From Phellopilus nigrolimitatus (taxonomy: Eukaryota > Basidiomycota > Agaricomycetes > Hymenochaetales > Hymenochaetaceae): a stretch of 64,000 bases of DNA. Below are positions 35,310-47,723 of the stretch, piece by piece. Location: the NCBI GenBank assembly GCA_021029095.1, contig JAJOHG010000009.1:248001-312000 (forward strand), given 5' to 3'. Within the stretch, counting starts at the first letter, position 1, and each line of letters opens with the position of its first letter. The notes under the pieces are model-generated. The model was given only the letters and a program-made list of their open reading frames with translations. It was not told where the DNA came from and made no database searches. A program made the position numbers and the translations under genes.

Positions 35310-35311
35310 TA

Positions 35312-36169
35312 TTTGATAAAGAAGTTTCAAACATCATAATCGGACCTCGCGGGGTGTGCTAAAATGGCAGTTACTTGCCTCCAAGTGCAATAGAGAGCTC
35401 ACGGGTCGTGCTGTAAAGCGAGCATACATGGTTTTCGTTGCATCTGGAATTCTTTTCGAGTGAGAAGACGACGACGATCCGAAAGTATCGGCGAAGATCT
35501 GTTGAGGATCAACATGATTTGGGCTTTTGCGGTGCTTCTTGAGCTTGATGCGCTCACCGCTGTGTCCTGCCCTCTGCTAACGCATGTTCGTGTCAAGCGA
35601 CCTCGCTGCGCGAATCGATGCATGTGGTTGCTCGAGATCGTCCCTGTCGACTGTAATTATTGTCTGAAAAAGGGCGAGGAACGACATGGACTTGCGAATT
35701 TATCTCGGAAGATGGATCATGAAAAGATTGTCGGAGATCGGCGGCATGTCTTCGGCGTTGTTCTTCTAGTTCTTGTGAAGCAGAAGAACAAATGAGGAAA
35801 AATGACGACGAGAAAATTCGAAAAAAAGTAGTTGACAGTATAACGCTGAGCGTGCTGTCCGTCGGCAAGCGGAAGGATTCGGCACGGGTTTTTTAACGTA
35901 TACCTCGAATACGGCAAGTAAAAAATGGGTAGTTTTTATATTTCTCTGAGAGTTTTAGCGTACAAAACGAGATTTGCGGGTGGCGATCCTTGGCGTTGAT
36001 TGTCGGCTTCGGCCGGCTTTTCTCTCGCTTTATGAGTCCGCCGCTGCGCCGTTCGCCTCTCTTCATTCTCTACCGTTTCCTCGCGCCAACACGGCCATTG
36101 TGCACAACTTGAACTCGAACCACGACCATCTCTTTCAATACCGCCGCAAACCTGGAGTCGACGCTGGCG
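35312..36169. other. 5' flank of C2H2 gene 1, part of a duplicated segment
   Basis: From about 35456 the sequence resembles 44372 onward upstream of C2H2 gene 2 (shared blocks such as GAAGACGACGACGATC versus GAAGATGACGGCGATC, and GTCGACTGTAATTAT versus GCCGACTGTAATTGT). Likely promoter and 5' UTR copied with the gene. Short frames here are not credible genes. Confidence 0.5.
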
Positions 36170-39052
36170 ATGGAAGCCGCGTCCACCCTTCCGGGCCTCA
36201 AGGACCTCTTCCCAGGTGCGCTCTTTTTCCCCCTTTTTCCTCCAACATTTTTGAGCTCATTATCGTCGTCGACCACCCGCAGAACACTTCTTCCAGCAAG
36301 CCAGCCAGAGTGGCAGCCCGTCGCAGCCAGGTTCTATCCTCCCTCAATCGCCGGCTCTGTCCCAGGCGACGTCATCCAGCCGGCAGCACGAGATCCAGCA
36401 CTTCAACCAGCAACAGCAACAGCAACAGCCACACCCGGACCAGATCATCTTCCCACACACCTTCCAACATCCGCACGCGCACCACACTGCGCACTCTGGC
36501 GGCCACGCTGTCAAGCACCCCTACGACGCTGCGCACGCACACGCCGGTGGGCGCCAAGACCACTACATGTTCGGACCAGATATGGGCATGGGGCCGGGAC
36601 CGGGACTGGGTTCGGCGATGGGGATGGGGATGGATCCTGGCGGGCTCGGCGCAGGCGGCCTGGTCATGGGTGGCATCGGCGGCGGCGGCAACGGCGGCGG
36701 TATGGGACCCGGTGGCTTTGGCGGTGGATCAGGAATGGACGGAAGCGATGATGGGATGGACGATGGCGATGACGGGGACGATGGCGAGGACGACAATGGG
36801 AGGGAGAAGCGGCGCCATCCGTGCCCGCAGTGCGGAAAACGGTTCAACCGCCCAAGTAGCCTCAAGATCCACCTCAACACACACACGGGCGCGAAACGTG
36901 AGTGAGGATTTTATCTCGTTTCATATTACTGTGTGTCCCATCGCTATCGGCGTTGAACCGCGGCTTTCTCTTGAGAAATGTAGGCAAAGAGAGCCAGTTG
37001 TTGTTTTTGAACAGGGTAGGCACCCCAAGGCGAGGGCGCTGCCCGCGTTGCTGGAGGATGTGTACATGAATCCGGCACCGACGGTGTTCGAGCTCGACAT
37101 GCGCGCCCGTCGTTGGCCCGCTGCTCGTGCGGCTCATCCGTTTTGCTTCGTCTCCGTCTCTCTTCGGACGAGCTGACTCGTGCCCACTTTTGCTCTATCT
37201 CAATCACTTATGTGTGTTATGGTTTGCTGATATTCCTGTCTTTGCAGCCTTCGCATGCCCGTATCCGGGATGCGGGCGCTCGTTCAACGTCTCGTCAAAC
37301 ATGCGGCGGCACTACCGCAACCACGCGCGGCGTCCCTCCGGCGCGCTTATGCCATCGACGTCGTATCCCATCCCGTACACCAAGTCGAACCCAAACCCAC
37401 ACAACGGCCAGCGCGTCCTCCTCGATCAACAGCAGCACCCGGGCGGCGCGCAGCAGTACGCGGGCCAGCGCGGGTACGCGGTTGCGCAGCCGCAGGCGGA
37501 CATGTTCCGGGGCAGCGGCCGGCCGGTGACGCACGCGCAGCTGTACCCGCGCAAATCGAACATGCGCACGGGCGCGCGCCAGCAGCAGGCCGCGGGCGTG
37601 GGCGAGCAGCCGCCGACGCCGCCGTACACGGAGGAGAGCGAGTTCGGTGGCGCGGAGTACGAGCGGGACGACGAGGGGGAGTACGCGTACGGCGCTGTTG
37701 GGGGGCCGGGTGCGGCGCTCGGCGGGCCGTATGGGGGCGCTGGGCCATCGGGGCCGATGTATCCTGCGCCCTCGCACTCGCATGCGCAGCAGGACGCGCA
37801 CGCGGGGATGTCGGGACAGATGGCTATGACTGTCCCGGTCGAGATGGCGTTCCCCGTCGACCCGGCACTCGAGCAGGGTGGCGGCGGCGGCGACCAGGAC
37901 GCAGATGCGGAAGGCGAGGTCGATCCCGACGCGGAAGGCGAAGAAGTCGACGAGGAAGGCGACGGCGACGCGGAAGGGGAAGGCGAAGACGAGGACGAAT
38001 ATGAGTATGAGGACGCGCCGACCGGCGACGCTGGCGGGAATGGCCCGAAGGGGACCCGAGGGCGGAAGCCAACTTCAACTAGCGCGTCTCCGAATGCCTT
38101 GAAAGGGCGCGGAAGTGGCGCGCCACACCCACCACCTGGGCTGCAGTTCCACCAGGTACTCGTCCCCGTCGGCGATCCCGCGTTTATGCAGCAGACCTAC
38201 GCGCAGTATCAGGCGCACTACGCACAGTACGGGTACCCCTACCCGTTTCCGATGCCCGTCCCTGCCGCCGCGAATGCACATGCAGGTGGTACGGGCTCTG
38301 AGGGCGGGGCTGCGGGCGACGGAAGCGGTGCGCCGTACCCGCCGCAGGGCTACGTCGCGTACCCAGCCGTGTACGCGTACGCAGCTCCACAGCACGCGCA
38401 CGCGACGTCGGCCATGCGCACCTCCGGCGGCAGCGCGAACGGAAAGGCGAAGGCAGGTACGAAGAGCGCGGCGAAGCCGCCGCCTGCGAAGGAGCTTAAG
38501 GAGCCGAAGGAGCCCGAGAAAGAGGAGAAGGAGGAGAAGGAGACGCCGAACCCCCGCGCCCTCCCACAGTCGAATGCGCGTGCGACGCGCGCGTCGACGC
38601 GCCAGTCATCCGGCGACGGCACGACCCCTGGCGCGGCGCCCGACCCGCCGTACAAGCTTTACACATACCCACCACCGCCGCAGCCCGAAGCTGCCGGTGC
38701 GGCGGCTGGCGCGGGCAAGAAGGGAGAAGGAGAAAAGGCGAGCAAGGAGGCGGGGAAGAAGGAAAAGGAGAAAGAGAAGGATGCAAAGCCGAAGAAGGGC
38801 GGCAAGCGGGGGCGCAAGCCCACCGCAAAGGCCGCAACGAAAGCTGCCGAGTCGGACGCTGAGTCGGAGGCGGCGTCGAACGCCTCTATCGAGTCCGAGG
38901 AGGAGGGTGCACGCGAGGTGAAGGGGAAGGGGAGGCGCGGTACGGGAAGGCAGAGCCCGCGGAAGAAGCAGAAGGGCGAGACAGCACCGGCTGCTCGTCC
39001 GACGGCGGTATCGCCTATGCGGCGCAGAACACGGGCGCGGACGCGGATGTGA
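36170..39052 (+). CDS. C2H2 zinc-finger transcription factor, copy 1
   Basis: Exons 36170-36215, 36283-36897 and 37248-39052 (introns 67 and 350 nt); 821 residues. Start MEAASTLPGLKDLFPEHFFQ is shared with copy 2. After a His/Gln-rich region and a Gly/Met/Asp-rich stretch come two tandem C2H2 fingers split by intron 2: CPQCGKRFNRPSSLKIHLNT near 36826-36885 and CPYPGCGRSFNVSSNMRRHY near 37254, joined by the canonical TGAK-PF linker. Then NHARRPSG, acidic runs (EGEVDPDAEGEEVDEEGDGD) and a Lys/Glu-rich C-terminus with basic RGRKPTAKAATKAA and SPRKKQK, probable nuclear localisation signals. It should bind DNA through the finger pair; target genes are unknown. Very GC-rich, so opposite-strand frames here are shadows. 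Confidence 0.88.
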
Positions 39053-40537
39053 AGATCGTGGATCGACGCGCTGGCTGATCGCTGCATGCTAATCCTCCGT
39101 GCCTTCTCCGATCGACGTCGACGTCGCGATCGGCACGATCAGCAGGCGGCACTGTCTTTCTTCTTTCTGATTCCTTTCTTGACCCTCTTGCTCTTGTCCC
39201 GCCTGTCCGGCCTTCACCGTCAATTTTCCCTTGTGAGTACATCTCTGCTCGATCCTGCGTTCCGCCCAGATGCTCAATTCGCTAACTTATCTTTTGGCTG
39301 AAGTAATGCGCAGAGGTCGGCGTGCTACAACAAGTATCCTACTTAGGGGTCCCATGCATAATGCTGGGTGTAATCTATATCGTAGCCGACTTCGAAACTC
39401 TTGTACAGGTACCTCCAAGTCTCCATGCGTACATATCCGTACTTCGTCTGTTCGCAGCAAAAGGTCTATGATTAGACTAGTTATATTAGGCGGTTTCGAC
39501 AAGGTATACATGGTAAAGCTATACTCGTAGTACCGGGAAAATGAACATATCGTATCTCAGTATCAATGAGGAAAAGGTCTGGAGACCACGCGAGAAGTCG
39601 TGGCTCCCGCCGTCTCGGCCATACTTGAGCGTCATGCCCATCATCTCCTCATGATCATCTGCTACCACAACGTACCTTTGACACGTTTCACCGCTCGCTT
39701 TCTCTAGGCACTCCGAGTGTATCCCGAAATAATAGCTGGAACAATCCGAATGACTAAATTCTAAAGGGACAGGTTCCTTCTGCTATGAAATGGAACTGTA
39801 TGCTTTTTTCCGGCGCGTTTTGACCTTTCCTGGTTTCCTTATATTTATACACTAACCAGGAAAGGAGCATACATGTGTTGCTAGGCTTGAACGTTTTATT
39901 TCGCTGCTCTTGCTTGAGCACTCTCCGTTCCTGGTTGACACGAGTCTGACCACACGAATAGACAAGTGTATCCAAGCGCACCAAGTGTTCGCATGAATGT
40001 GCTATATGTTCAAGTACCCATTGAAAGGGCGCAGTAGAACGAAACATGCAAGCCACGCGGCTCGATCACAATGACTAGCTCAGGAATCTACCCTGATGGA
40101 TGAAGAAACCTGTGCACGAAGAAGCGCAAACATCGGATCGTAAGCTTACCTTTGCGTCTTCATATGATTACAATCACACAAAGGGCTAGCTCCAGCGAAC
40201 GAGGCGGCGTAAGAGCGTCGAATACATTCGGAGGAGCGCGCAAAATCATCAAATGTGGTTGAATAATGGACGAGCGATTAAGTAGAATATAAATAGGGAA
40301 ATACCGTGGAGATCTGGAAGAAGTGACGCAAGTCAGGAAACTGGGTTTGGGGGCGAAACTAATTCCTGTGTACTCACAGAAGACAATTTCTCGCTGCGCA
40401 GAAAATTCCAGAGCATGAAATGATTATTCACTGTTAGAGCGAACAATGCTTCAGGAATGCGAACGGAACCTGAATAGCAGAGGGGAAAAAATCAGATTTT
40501 AAAGAAATTAGAGCGCAGAGAGTGAAAGCTAAAGTAC
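39053..40537. other. Intergenic, no supportable gene
   Basis: 3' flank of C2H2 gene 1, then AT-balanced sequence with short frames only. Confidence 0.4.
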
Positions 40538-41998
40538 TCACATTATATCTGCGTGCGAGATCCATTCATCCCTATTGTCTGCAAATGAAGCGGAGTCGTC
40601 AGAGTCTCTCCACTTCCTATATTCATTGAGCGAATCCGTGTTTCCGTCGAAGCTTTCTTCACATAACTCCTCGATCCTGTATTTAGGCAAGCCGGATCTC
40701 GACTGCACAACGAGTTTTGCCTTAAGTCTCTCGTCGCATCTTACCCAGGACCTAGTCATCATTACAAAAATATGGAAAGTGGTAATAAGCAAGACTGTTT
40801 TCTCGACGAGATGCCATAGCGTCACTCACTTGTCTCTGGTAATCTGGTAAATGACTTTGAAAGACAGTCGGGCCAAATCCTCCACATTCTTAACCGGGCC
40901 ATCCGAGATCAACTGAGAGAAATGCACACCCTTCCACGTGGTTTCCAAACTAGAGAGTAGTTCAAGTCTGTAATTGTAGCTTCTTTTCCTCGGTTTCGCG
41001 AGCTTCTTCCAGAATAGAATCACGGGCTCGTCATGGGAAGCAAGATCCGTTCCCTGGTAGTGAAACAGCTCTTTCAAGCCAAGTAATTGCGAGAGGAAGT
41101 CCCGCCAAGTAGGTACACTGCTATCGCTGGAAAAATTCTGATGAGAAGATATAACGGCGTCTTACAAGTTACCATCAAGAGCATCAGCAAGAAATGATAG
41201 GAGACTGGGACGGTATGCGTGCAGATTCTCTTTTGACAAGAGCATGTCCGGAATTGAATTCGAAAGGCGACGGAGAGTCATCCTTGTCTTATTAACCGAA
41301 TCGTGAAGAAGAATGTTGCCTTTCAAATGCCTTTCAAATGCATCACCTGGTGTTGAAGGCCATATTGGTTCCTTTTCCTTTTCGAAGGAAGATTGATCAA
41401 AAAAGGTATATAACCGCGGAGCCTCGTCCGTTAAGCTGAGGACTTTTTCTACTGCGGCAGCTCGAATAGATGGAGAAGGGTGGCTTCCAGCATAAAGTGT
41501 TATAAATCTCTTCGAATAGGTAGGAAGAAAAGTTAGACGGACGAACCCCATAGCCGAAGTCAAAATCCCGCAGTGGTACGCAACCATTTCTTTGTCCCAA
41601 CCAGGGACGCCGTTTAAGCCTCCCCAGATGAACAGAAGCCCTGTCAAACTAATATCTCCGAGCCACCGGTGACTCAAATGAAATCCATCGTCAGGAATCT
41701 GCGAGCGTGCGGAATTGAACACGTCCAAAATGACTTGTCCAGCTCGGCGGATCTGCCTCTTCGCAACCACCTTGCTCAATGCAGACTCTATCGCTTTTCC
41801 GACTGGCTGGAAGAAGTAGTTGTCGAGGGTGCGCCCTGCGCCGACGTTATTGGAGACTGTCTGGGTCAAGGAGATGCACGAGACGATCGAGCAATGTGTG
41901 TATTCGCTGCGTGTGTCATCAGTGAGAACAGAGCTAGCGTCGTCTTCGTCTATGCATCTTGGTAAGGCCACGCTGTTTAGAGAAACGACTTGGTTCAT
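40538..41998 (-). CDS. Uncharacterised gene family, intact copy B
   Basis: Exons on the minus strand: 41998-41547, 41483-41166, 41126-40830 and 40751-40538; 426 residues. Introns are 63, 39 and 78 nt; the first is in frame and stop-free, the second is exceptionally short. All three fall where copy A (14861-16341) has introns. Conserved blocks: MNQVVSLNSVALPRCIDEDD, SNNVGAGRTLDNYFFQPVGK, GLTGLLFIWGGLN, SHPSPSIRAAAVEK, FFDQSSFEKE, YRPSLLSFLADALD, DEPVILFW and EESFDGN. Copy B ends with a longer acidic tail (RDSDDSASFADNRDEWIS). No domain, signal peptide or catalytic motif recognised. The gene sits between the two duplicated C2H2 genes. Confidence 0.75.
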
Positions 41999-43046
41999 TC
42001 TTGTAGCACAGAGACGAGGGAGAGTTAAAAATATACGAGAAGGAGTTGCGAAAGATACAGGGAACAGTGGTATTTGAAGGTGGGAGAGCCATACACAAGG
42101 CACTGCTCAGCGTGATATTGGGTACGTGCAAGAACTTTAACTTTGGAAGTACAAGCATGAACTGCTTTTGGACTCGTTGTTGCAAGCGTTGTGTATCAAT
42201 TCTTGTGATGGAAGGCGAAGAAGCGGCTGCTTTACCATGACTGCAGGATAGATCTATAGATCCTTCAATTGGAGGGTATCGCGTGATGTCGGAAATCAGG
42301 AAGGATAATCAGCTCCAGACACTACCATTATGCAGCAGGCAAGCAACAGGCGAAGACGGAGATTGTGTTTCTTGCGCAATTTCTCGTTGTCGACATTAAG
42401 ACTCGACGAAACTAGAGGAGCGTTGGACCTTCCGCCGACACGACAAGTCACAGCCTAAACTCAAATGATTCAGCTTCCTTCCAGCATGTCAGCAAAGACA
42501 ATAGACGGCGTCCTTGTGAGCAGGCCATATGTATCCCGAGATCACCGTCTTTTGTACACTTCTTCGGCCCATTCCTGCACTAGGCCCGAATTCAAAGGTA
42601 AAATAAGTAGAGCCGTACAAGTATGTCAAGTCGAGATACCTTGTATTCCTGTATGAAAGTGAAGAAAAAGGTGAATAGTCATCCGCGCAGTATGCCATCA
42701 GACTCGCTCAGATAGTATTCAAGTCGGTTCGATGTGAATCCCTTTCATTTAGTGTGCCAGAATCAATCCTAACCGAAGACACCAAGAAGATAAAGGAGAA
42801 GTCAACGCATCTTCGCCTGAGTACAGAGATACGGCGAGGACATTTTAGTGTCGACGTCAACGCACGCGTATGTGCAGAGTTGACGTTCAGCGTCTATGTG
42901 CCATGGGTACCGCTGAGATTTCAAGTCGGTTAACGCTGTGCGGATATTCCCGAGCTGAAACATACATAAATAAGAATATGTAGCTTATGTGTATCCCTTA
43001 TTTCTCCCTCTGCCGTTCGCATAATTGGTACATAACAGCGAGTCTA
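41999..43046. other. Intergenic, no supportable gene
   Basis: Upstream of copy B the minus frame stays open to 42103, so the N-terminus could be longer. The remainder has only short random frames. Confidence 0.4.
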
Positions 43047-43256
43047 TTAAGGCATAAGGGTTTCAACACTTTTTGAGTGAAGTTCTTGCAACTCCGCCAG
43101 CTTGTCCTTTGTTTCCCTCCATTCAGCCGTCTTTTCCTGCATCACTTTTATAGCCTCAGCAACTTCTCTCTTTTTTTCTCTTTCTTCGTTCTCGAGTGTT
43201 TCAATATCTTGTTTGAGACGAATCAGGGCGTCTAGCTCTTTCATTATGTGCGGCAT
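43047..43256 (-). CDS. Small coiled-coil protein, 69 aa
   Basis: Uninterrupted frame from ATG 43256 to TAA 43047. The product is almost entirely charged heptad sequence: LDALIRLKQDIETLENEERE, then KKREVAEAIKVMQEK, TAEWRETKDKLAELQELHSK. This predicts one long coiled coil without signal peptide or membrane segment. A related but broken copy lies in opposite orientation at 51861-52078 and shares the upstream 0.35 kb as well (including GGACAGAAAGGAATATAAGT), so the start region and promoter were duplicated together. It could be the last exon of a longer gene. Function unknown. Confidence 0.5.
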   Translation of the reverse strand: MPHIMKELDALIRLKQDIETLENEEREKKREVAEAIKVMQEKTAEWRETKDKLAELQELHSKSVETLMP

Positions 43257-45126
43257 GTCGAAGCTGGAAAAGGATGATTGCTGGACAGAAAGGAATATAA
43301 GTCATTTGTTGTTGTCAAATGGCCGCAAACGTTTGTCCAGTTCTCACCTTTGTTTGTTGTTAGAGAGATCGATGCAAGGAAGAATGAAGGCAGCGCATCA
43401 TCTGATATAGAAAATCATATGCAAAGTTACACAGGCAAGTGCCACAGCAAACGAACAGAAACATTGCTACTGTGCTTAGCCTCGGCTCTCGCAAAGCAAT
43501 GTGCGCTTAATTTGATAATCAGCAGCATCGTGCCGCAGCAAACGAACGACATTGCCACTGTGCTCTCGCAAAATAAAACAGTAAGCGAAGTGCGCTTAAC
43601 CTAATAACCAGCAGCATTGCGGATGACACTGTGCAATTATGGACGTAAGCTCATACCAAAGTTAAGATGCTTCTTTGCTAAACCGAGTCCAAACTCGTTC
43701 GAGTTGAGCATACTCCTTAATATTCGCTTTCTTTATCAAATTGCCAACTACTGTATAGGTGTGAAAAGCACCGGCAACAAGTACTGCTGAGCGCAATACA
43801 TTTTTCCGGTTTCTGCTTACGCTCAAAAGGAAACAAATGCTTTCAGCCTTTCGGTTTTTGAGGAAACGGAAACTGTGATACACACCGACCATTACCGTAT
43901 AATCACCGAATTCTGGTTGCGCGTCGCTTTTCGAGGTTGCCGTTCTACGGCCTTGCACTTTTCGCGGAGGAAAAGCAAGCAGTCTTTTAGTGCACTGAGA
44001 AGTCAGTGGACTTCAATCAGTGGCACATATACCGTACCTATAGAAGGACAAATGTTATGTAAGGGCGAGCGTCGACTTTGTCGTGGACATCACTAAGCAA
44101 TCTTAACACTGACAAGTTCGGCCCTGAAGCTCGTTCCCCTCCAGCCGCTTGCTAAGCCCGAACACGAAATTCTGTCACCAGATCCTGCGGACGATCGATA
44201 AAGAATTATTACACGGGAAGGGTAAAGCCTTGGTCGATTTCGTGCTGCTAGCTCCGATGCTCGCACGGGTCCTGGATCCTTAGTACTTGACCGCCTCCCT
44301 CACAGCACGCAGAACTGGCATCTGCAATTGGCAAACAGTTACCTTCAATGAACGCCATAATAGGTATTTTCGGAGAAGATGACGGCGATCTGAAAGCATC
44401 GATGAAGATCGTTGGAGATCAGCGTATTTAGACGTTGTGCTGTGCAGTGAGCTCACCTGTTAACTGCTGCATGTCGATGGAAACGACCTCGCGACTTGAG
44501 CGTGAATCAATGATCGGCTCAGTATCGTCTATATCTCCTGCCGACTGTAATTGTCTTGCTACTTGGCACACACGATGTCATGTCCAGAAGACCTGGCGTG
44601 TGAAGTTCTTCATGAATAGGTTGTCGGAGAGATCGGTTCCATGACTTCAGCGAGTCGCAAATGTTCTTCTTCTCGTTAGTCTGTGAAGCAGAAGAACAGA
44701 AGATGAGAGTTGACGACAAGAGCAATGAATAAATGTAATGAAGCCGACGTGTTGAGTACGTGCTGTCCGTTCTGGAGTCTGGGCGAGCCGCAAGCGGACT
44801 GCGCGGAAACTGATAGCCGAAATTGATTGCCGAAATAAGTATCTCGGGCCGTAAGCGTATACCTCGAATATGGCATGTACAAACGTCCAGAAATTGACTG
44901 CCGAAGTTTTTTCCCCCCAGATCTCCAGCACGTCAAACGAGATCTGCGGCGACGATCCGTTCCTGATTGTTGCGTGATTGTCGGCCTGCGCCGGCTTCTC
45001 TTCCGCCTCTCTTTCCATTCCACACCACCAGCACAACTTGAACCCGAACCCCGACCATCTCGGTCTGCGTCAACACCGACGCAAACATCCTCGTCGACAC
45101 GAAACACGCTGGAGTCGACGCTGGCG
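43257..45126. other. Intergenic; contains the duplicated 5' flank of C2H2 gene 2
   Basis: 43257-43620 is the shared upstream repeat of the coiled-coil gene pair. A minus frame at 43662-43958 (VSRNRKNVLRSAVLVAGAFH) looks partly coding but has no start or partner exon. From about 44372 the sequence parallels 35456-36169. Confidence 0.4.
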
Positions 45127-47723
45127 ATGGAAGCTGCGTCCACCCTCCCGGGCCTCAAGGACCTCTTCCCAGGTGCGCACTTTTTCCTCCTTTTTCCTCG
45201 AACATTTTGAGCTCACTATCGTCGGCGACATCATCCAGAACACTTCTTTCAACAATTAAATCAGACGGGCAGTCCGTCGCAGCTGGGCTCCGTCCTCCCG
45301 CAATCACCGGCTTTGTCTCAGGCGACGTCGTCCAGTCGACAGCACGAGATGCAGCACTTCAACCAGCAACAGCCGCACCCGGAGCAGATGATCTTCCCAC
45401 ACACTTACCAGCACCCGAACTACAGCGCGGGTAGCCACACCATGAAGCCCTCGTACGACGGCGGGCAGCAGGAGGGATACATGTTCGCACCGGATATGGG
45501 CATGGGGCCAGGCGTGCATAACTCAGGTGGAATGAGTATGGGCGGAGGCGGGGTAGGTCCTGGTGGCTTTGGCGGTGGAGCGAGAACGGATGGGGATGAT
45601 GACGGGATGGACGACGGCGAGGACGGGGACGGGGACGAAGCGGAAGACGATTTTGGTACAGAGAAGCGTCGTCATTCGTGTTCGCAGTGCGGAAAACGGT
45701 TCAACCGCCCAAGCAGCCTCAAGATCCACCTCAACACGCACACGGGCGCGAAGCGTGAGTTTTCAAGTTCATTGCTTCCGAAAGTTTGCTGCGATTTTCT
45801 CGGAGCGTCTTTCGTGTCCCACCTATCTATTTTGCTTACCGGTGATTCTCGGGAACTCGTTTCGATTCTTTGATTTCAATCACAATTCACCTCTCGCTTC
45901 GCAGCTATACTGTTTTTCCTACATCATTACTTGCTAACCAAATTCTCATCACAGCCTTCGCATGCCCGCATCCGGGTTGTGGCCGTTCATTCAACGTCTC
46001 ATCAAATATGCGTCGGCACTACCGCAATCACGCGCGCCGCTCAGCGCCGGCTCCTCTCCCATCGTCCTCTTACCCTATCCCATATACCAAGTCGACTCGC
46101 GGTCGGCCCGCACAGTCTTACAGACAGCAGCAGCAGCAGCAACAACCTGCGAACGGACAGCATGTGAGCGAAAATCCGAACGGCTATGGACAGCCACAGA
46201 TGTACCACGGAGGTGGTCCGACGCACGCGCAGCTGTACCCCCGCAAGTCGGATATGCGGACGCGCACCGGCTCGCACGGCCAGAGCGTCGGCTCGGGCGT
46301 GGGCGGGCACCCGCCGACGCCGCCGTACACTGAGGAGAGCGAGTTCGGCGGTGCGGAGCACGAGCGAGGCAACGAGGGCGAGTACCCGTACGGCGGTGGC
46401 TATGACAGCGGAGGTGGATACGAGGGTGCACCGGGGCCATTCAGCGGACCGTACGGCGGGTTTGGCGCAGGTCCGCCTGGGCCGCTGTACGCCGCGAACG
46501 CACTCCAGCAACAGCAATCTAGCTTGCATGCGGGCATGCAGGTGCCGATAGTCGAGATGGCCTTCCCCGTCGACCCGATGCTCGACCCTAATCTCGGCGG
46601 AGATCAAGACGCAGACGCTGAGGGCGAAGTCGATCCCGATGCGGATGCGGAAGGTGAGGCTGTGGATGCTGAGGGAGACGACGACGCCGAAGGCGAGATG
46701 GAAGGCGAGGAGCTCGGGAATGGAGCTGGCGCCCCGCTCTGCGTCACAGATATCGGCTCGGGTGGACACGGCCCGAAGGGCCTGCGCTGGCGGAGGCCTG
46801 CCTCCGCTAACTCGCCATCGAGTCCCGTAAAGGCCAAAGGAAGAGGCAAAGGCACTCCGCAGGCTCCCGCCGGCCTGCAATTCCGCCAGATCCTCGTTCC
46901 CATGGGCGATCCCGCGCAGTACGCACAGTACCAGGAACATTATGCGCAGTATGGGTATCCGTATCCGTTCCCGGTGCAGGCCCCTGTCAACGGAAGCTTG
47001 AACGGAAATGGGGCAGCTTCGAACGGAAGCCCGGGCGGCACGCCGTACCCGCCGCCGGGCTACGTCGCGTACCCGGCGATGTACGCCTACGCGGCGCCGC
47101 AACAAGGTCATGCCACGTCGGCCATGCGTACTTCGGGCGTCAGTGCGAGTTTGAAGGCGAAGGCGGGGGTGAAGGACGCTGCGAAGCCGTCTGCGAAAGA
47201 ACCTGAGAAGGAGGAGAATGAGAAGCCGAACCCCCGCACCTTACCGCAGTCGAATGCACGCGCGTCTGCGCGGAGGCCGTCTGTTGAGGGTGCGATACCG
47301 GGCACGGTGCCCGACCCGCCGTACCCGATGTACACGTACCCGCCTCCGTCTCAGCCCCAATCTACAGCCCTGGAGCGCGGTGCCGCGAAAATGGAAGGCG
47401 AGGGTGTGGAAAAGAAGGGAGAGGAGCCGGAGATGAAGGAGAGCGGAAAACGCACGCGTGTGTTGTCCTCGAAAGCGGCCTCGCTCGTAGAGTCAGAACC
47501 GGCGTCCCTGCCCTCGCCGGAGTCCGAAGACGACGCCGATGCGGAAGAGGACGGCGATGACGGCGATGACGACGACGACGACTACTTGGATGCGAAGAAG
47601 CGGCGTGCGTCGAAGAAAGCGGGCAAGCCGAGCCCGCGGAAGAGGCAGAAGGGCGCACCGCCCACGCACGGCAGGTCGACGAGGGCGTCCGCTGCTGCCG
47701 CCGCTGCCGTGACCACAGCGTAA
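45127..47723 (+). CDS. C2H2 zinc-finger transcription factor, copy 2
   Basis: Exons 45127-45172, 45239-45754 and 45955-47723 (introns 66 and 200 nt); 776 residues. A direct duplicate of copy 1, 8957 bp downstream, same exon structure. The fingers are conserved (CSQCGKRFNRPSSLKIHLNT and CPHPGCGRSFNVSSNMRRHY), as are PPTPPYTEESEFGGAE, VEMAFPVDP and PRTLPQSNARA. Gly/Gln/Asp-rich spacers differ in length, and the C-terminus is shorter, ending in an Ala run after PSPRKRQKGAPP. The frame is fully open, so both copies are probably functional. Neo- or subfunctionalisation cannot be judged from sequence alone. Confidence 0.88.

Larger units (their letters stand above)
33710..35311. mobile_element. Foldback element: 0.7-kb near-perfect inverted repeat with TA target sites
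   Basis: The two arms are reverse complements from 33710 to about 34430 and about 34591 to 35311. Position x in the left arm pairs with 69021 minus x in the right with no indel over more than 700 bp. I found two mismatches inside the element (33741 and near 33868), so arm identity is above 99 percent. Both ends start CAGTGACTCACATATG flanked by TA, the ending and target duplication of Tc1/mariner-pogo elements. The central 160 bp are unpaired. No transposase was recognised; open frames in the arms (about 80 codons, same peptide in each) have no known motif. Best read as a non-autonomous element made of two inverted copies of a transposon end. Confidence 0.85.

Noticed and set aside
35974..37176. 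400-codon plus frame overlapping C2H2 gene 1
   Set aside because: Wrong frame for the zinc fingers; the spliced three-exon model matches copy 2 exactly.
37824..38078. Arg/Leu-rich frames inside C2H2 gene 1
   Set aside because: Shadows of acidic low-complexity codons (GAC/GAG repeats).
43102..43604. Plus-strand frames opposite the coiled-coil gene
   Set aside because: Antisense to heptad codons; the broken copy at 51861-52078 conserves the other strand's protein text.
46041..47111. 356-codon minus frame
   Set aside because: Antisense shadow of C2H2 copy 2 exon 3.
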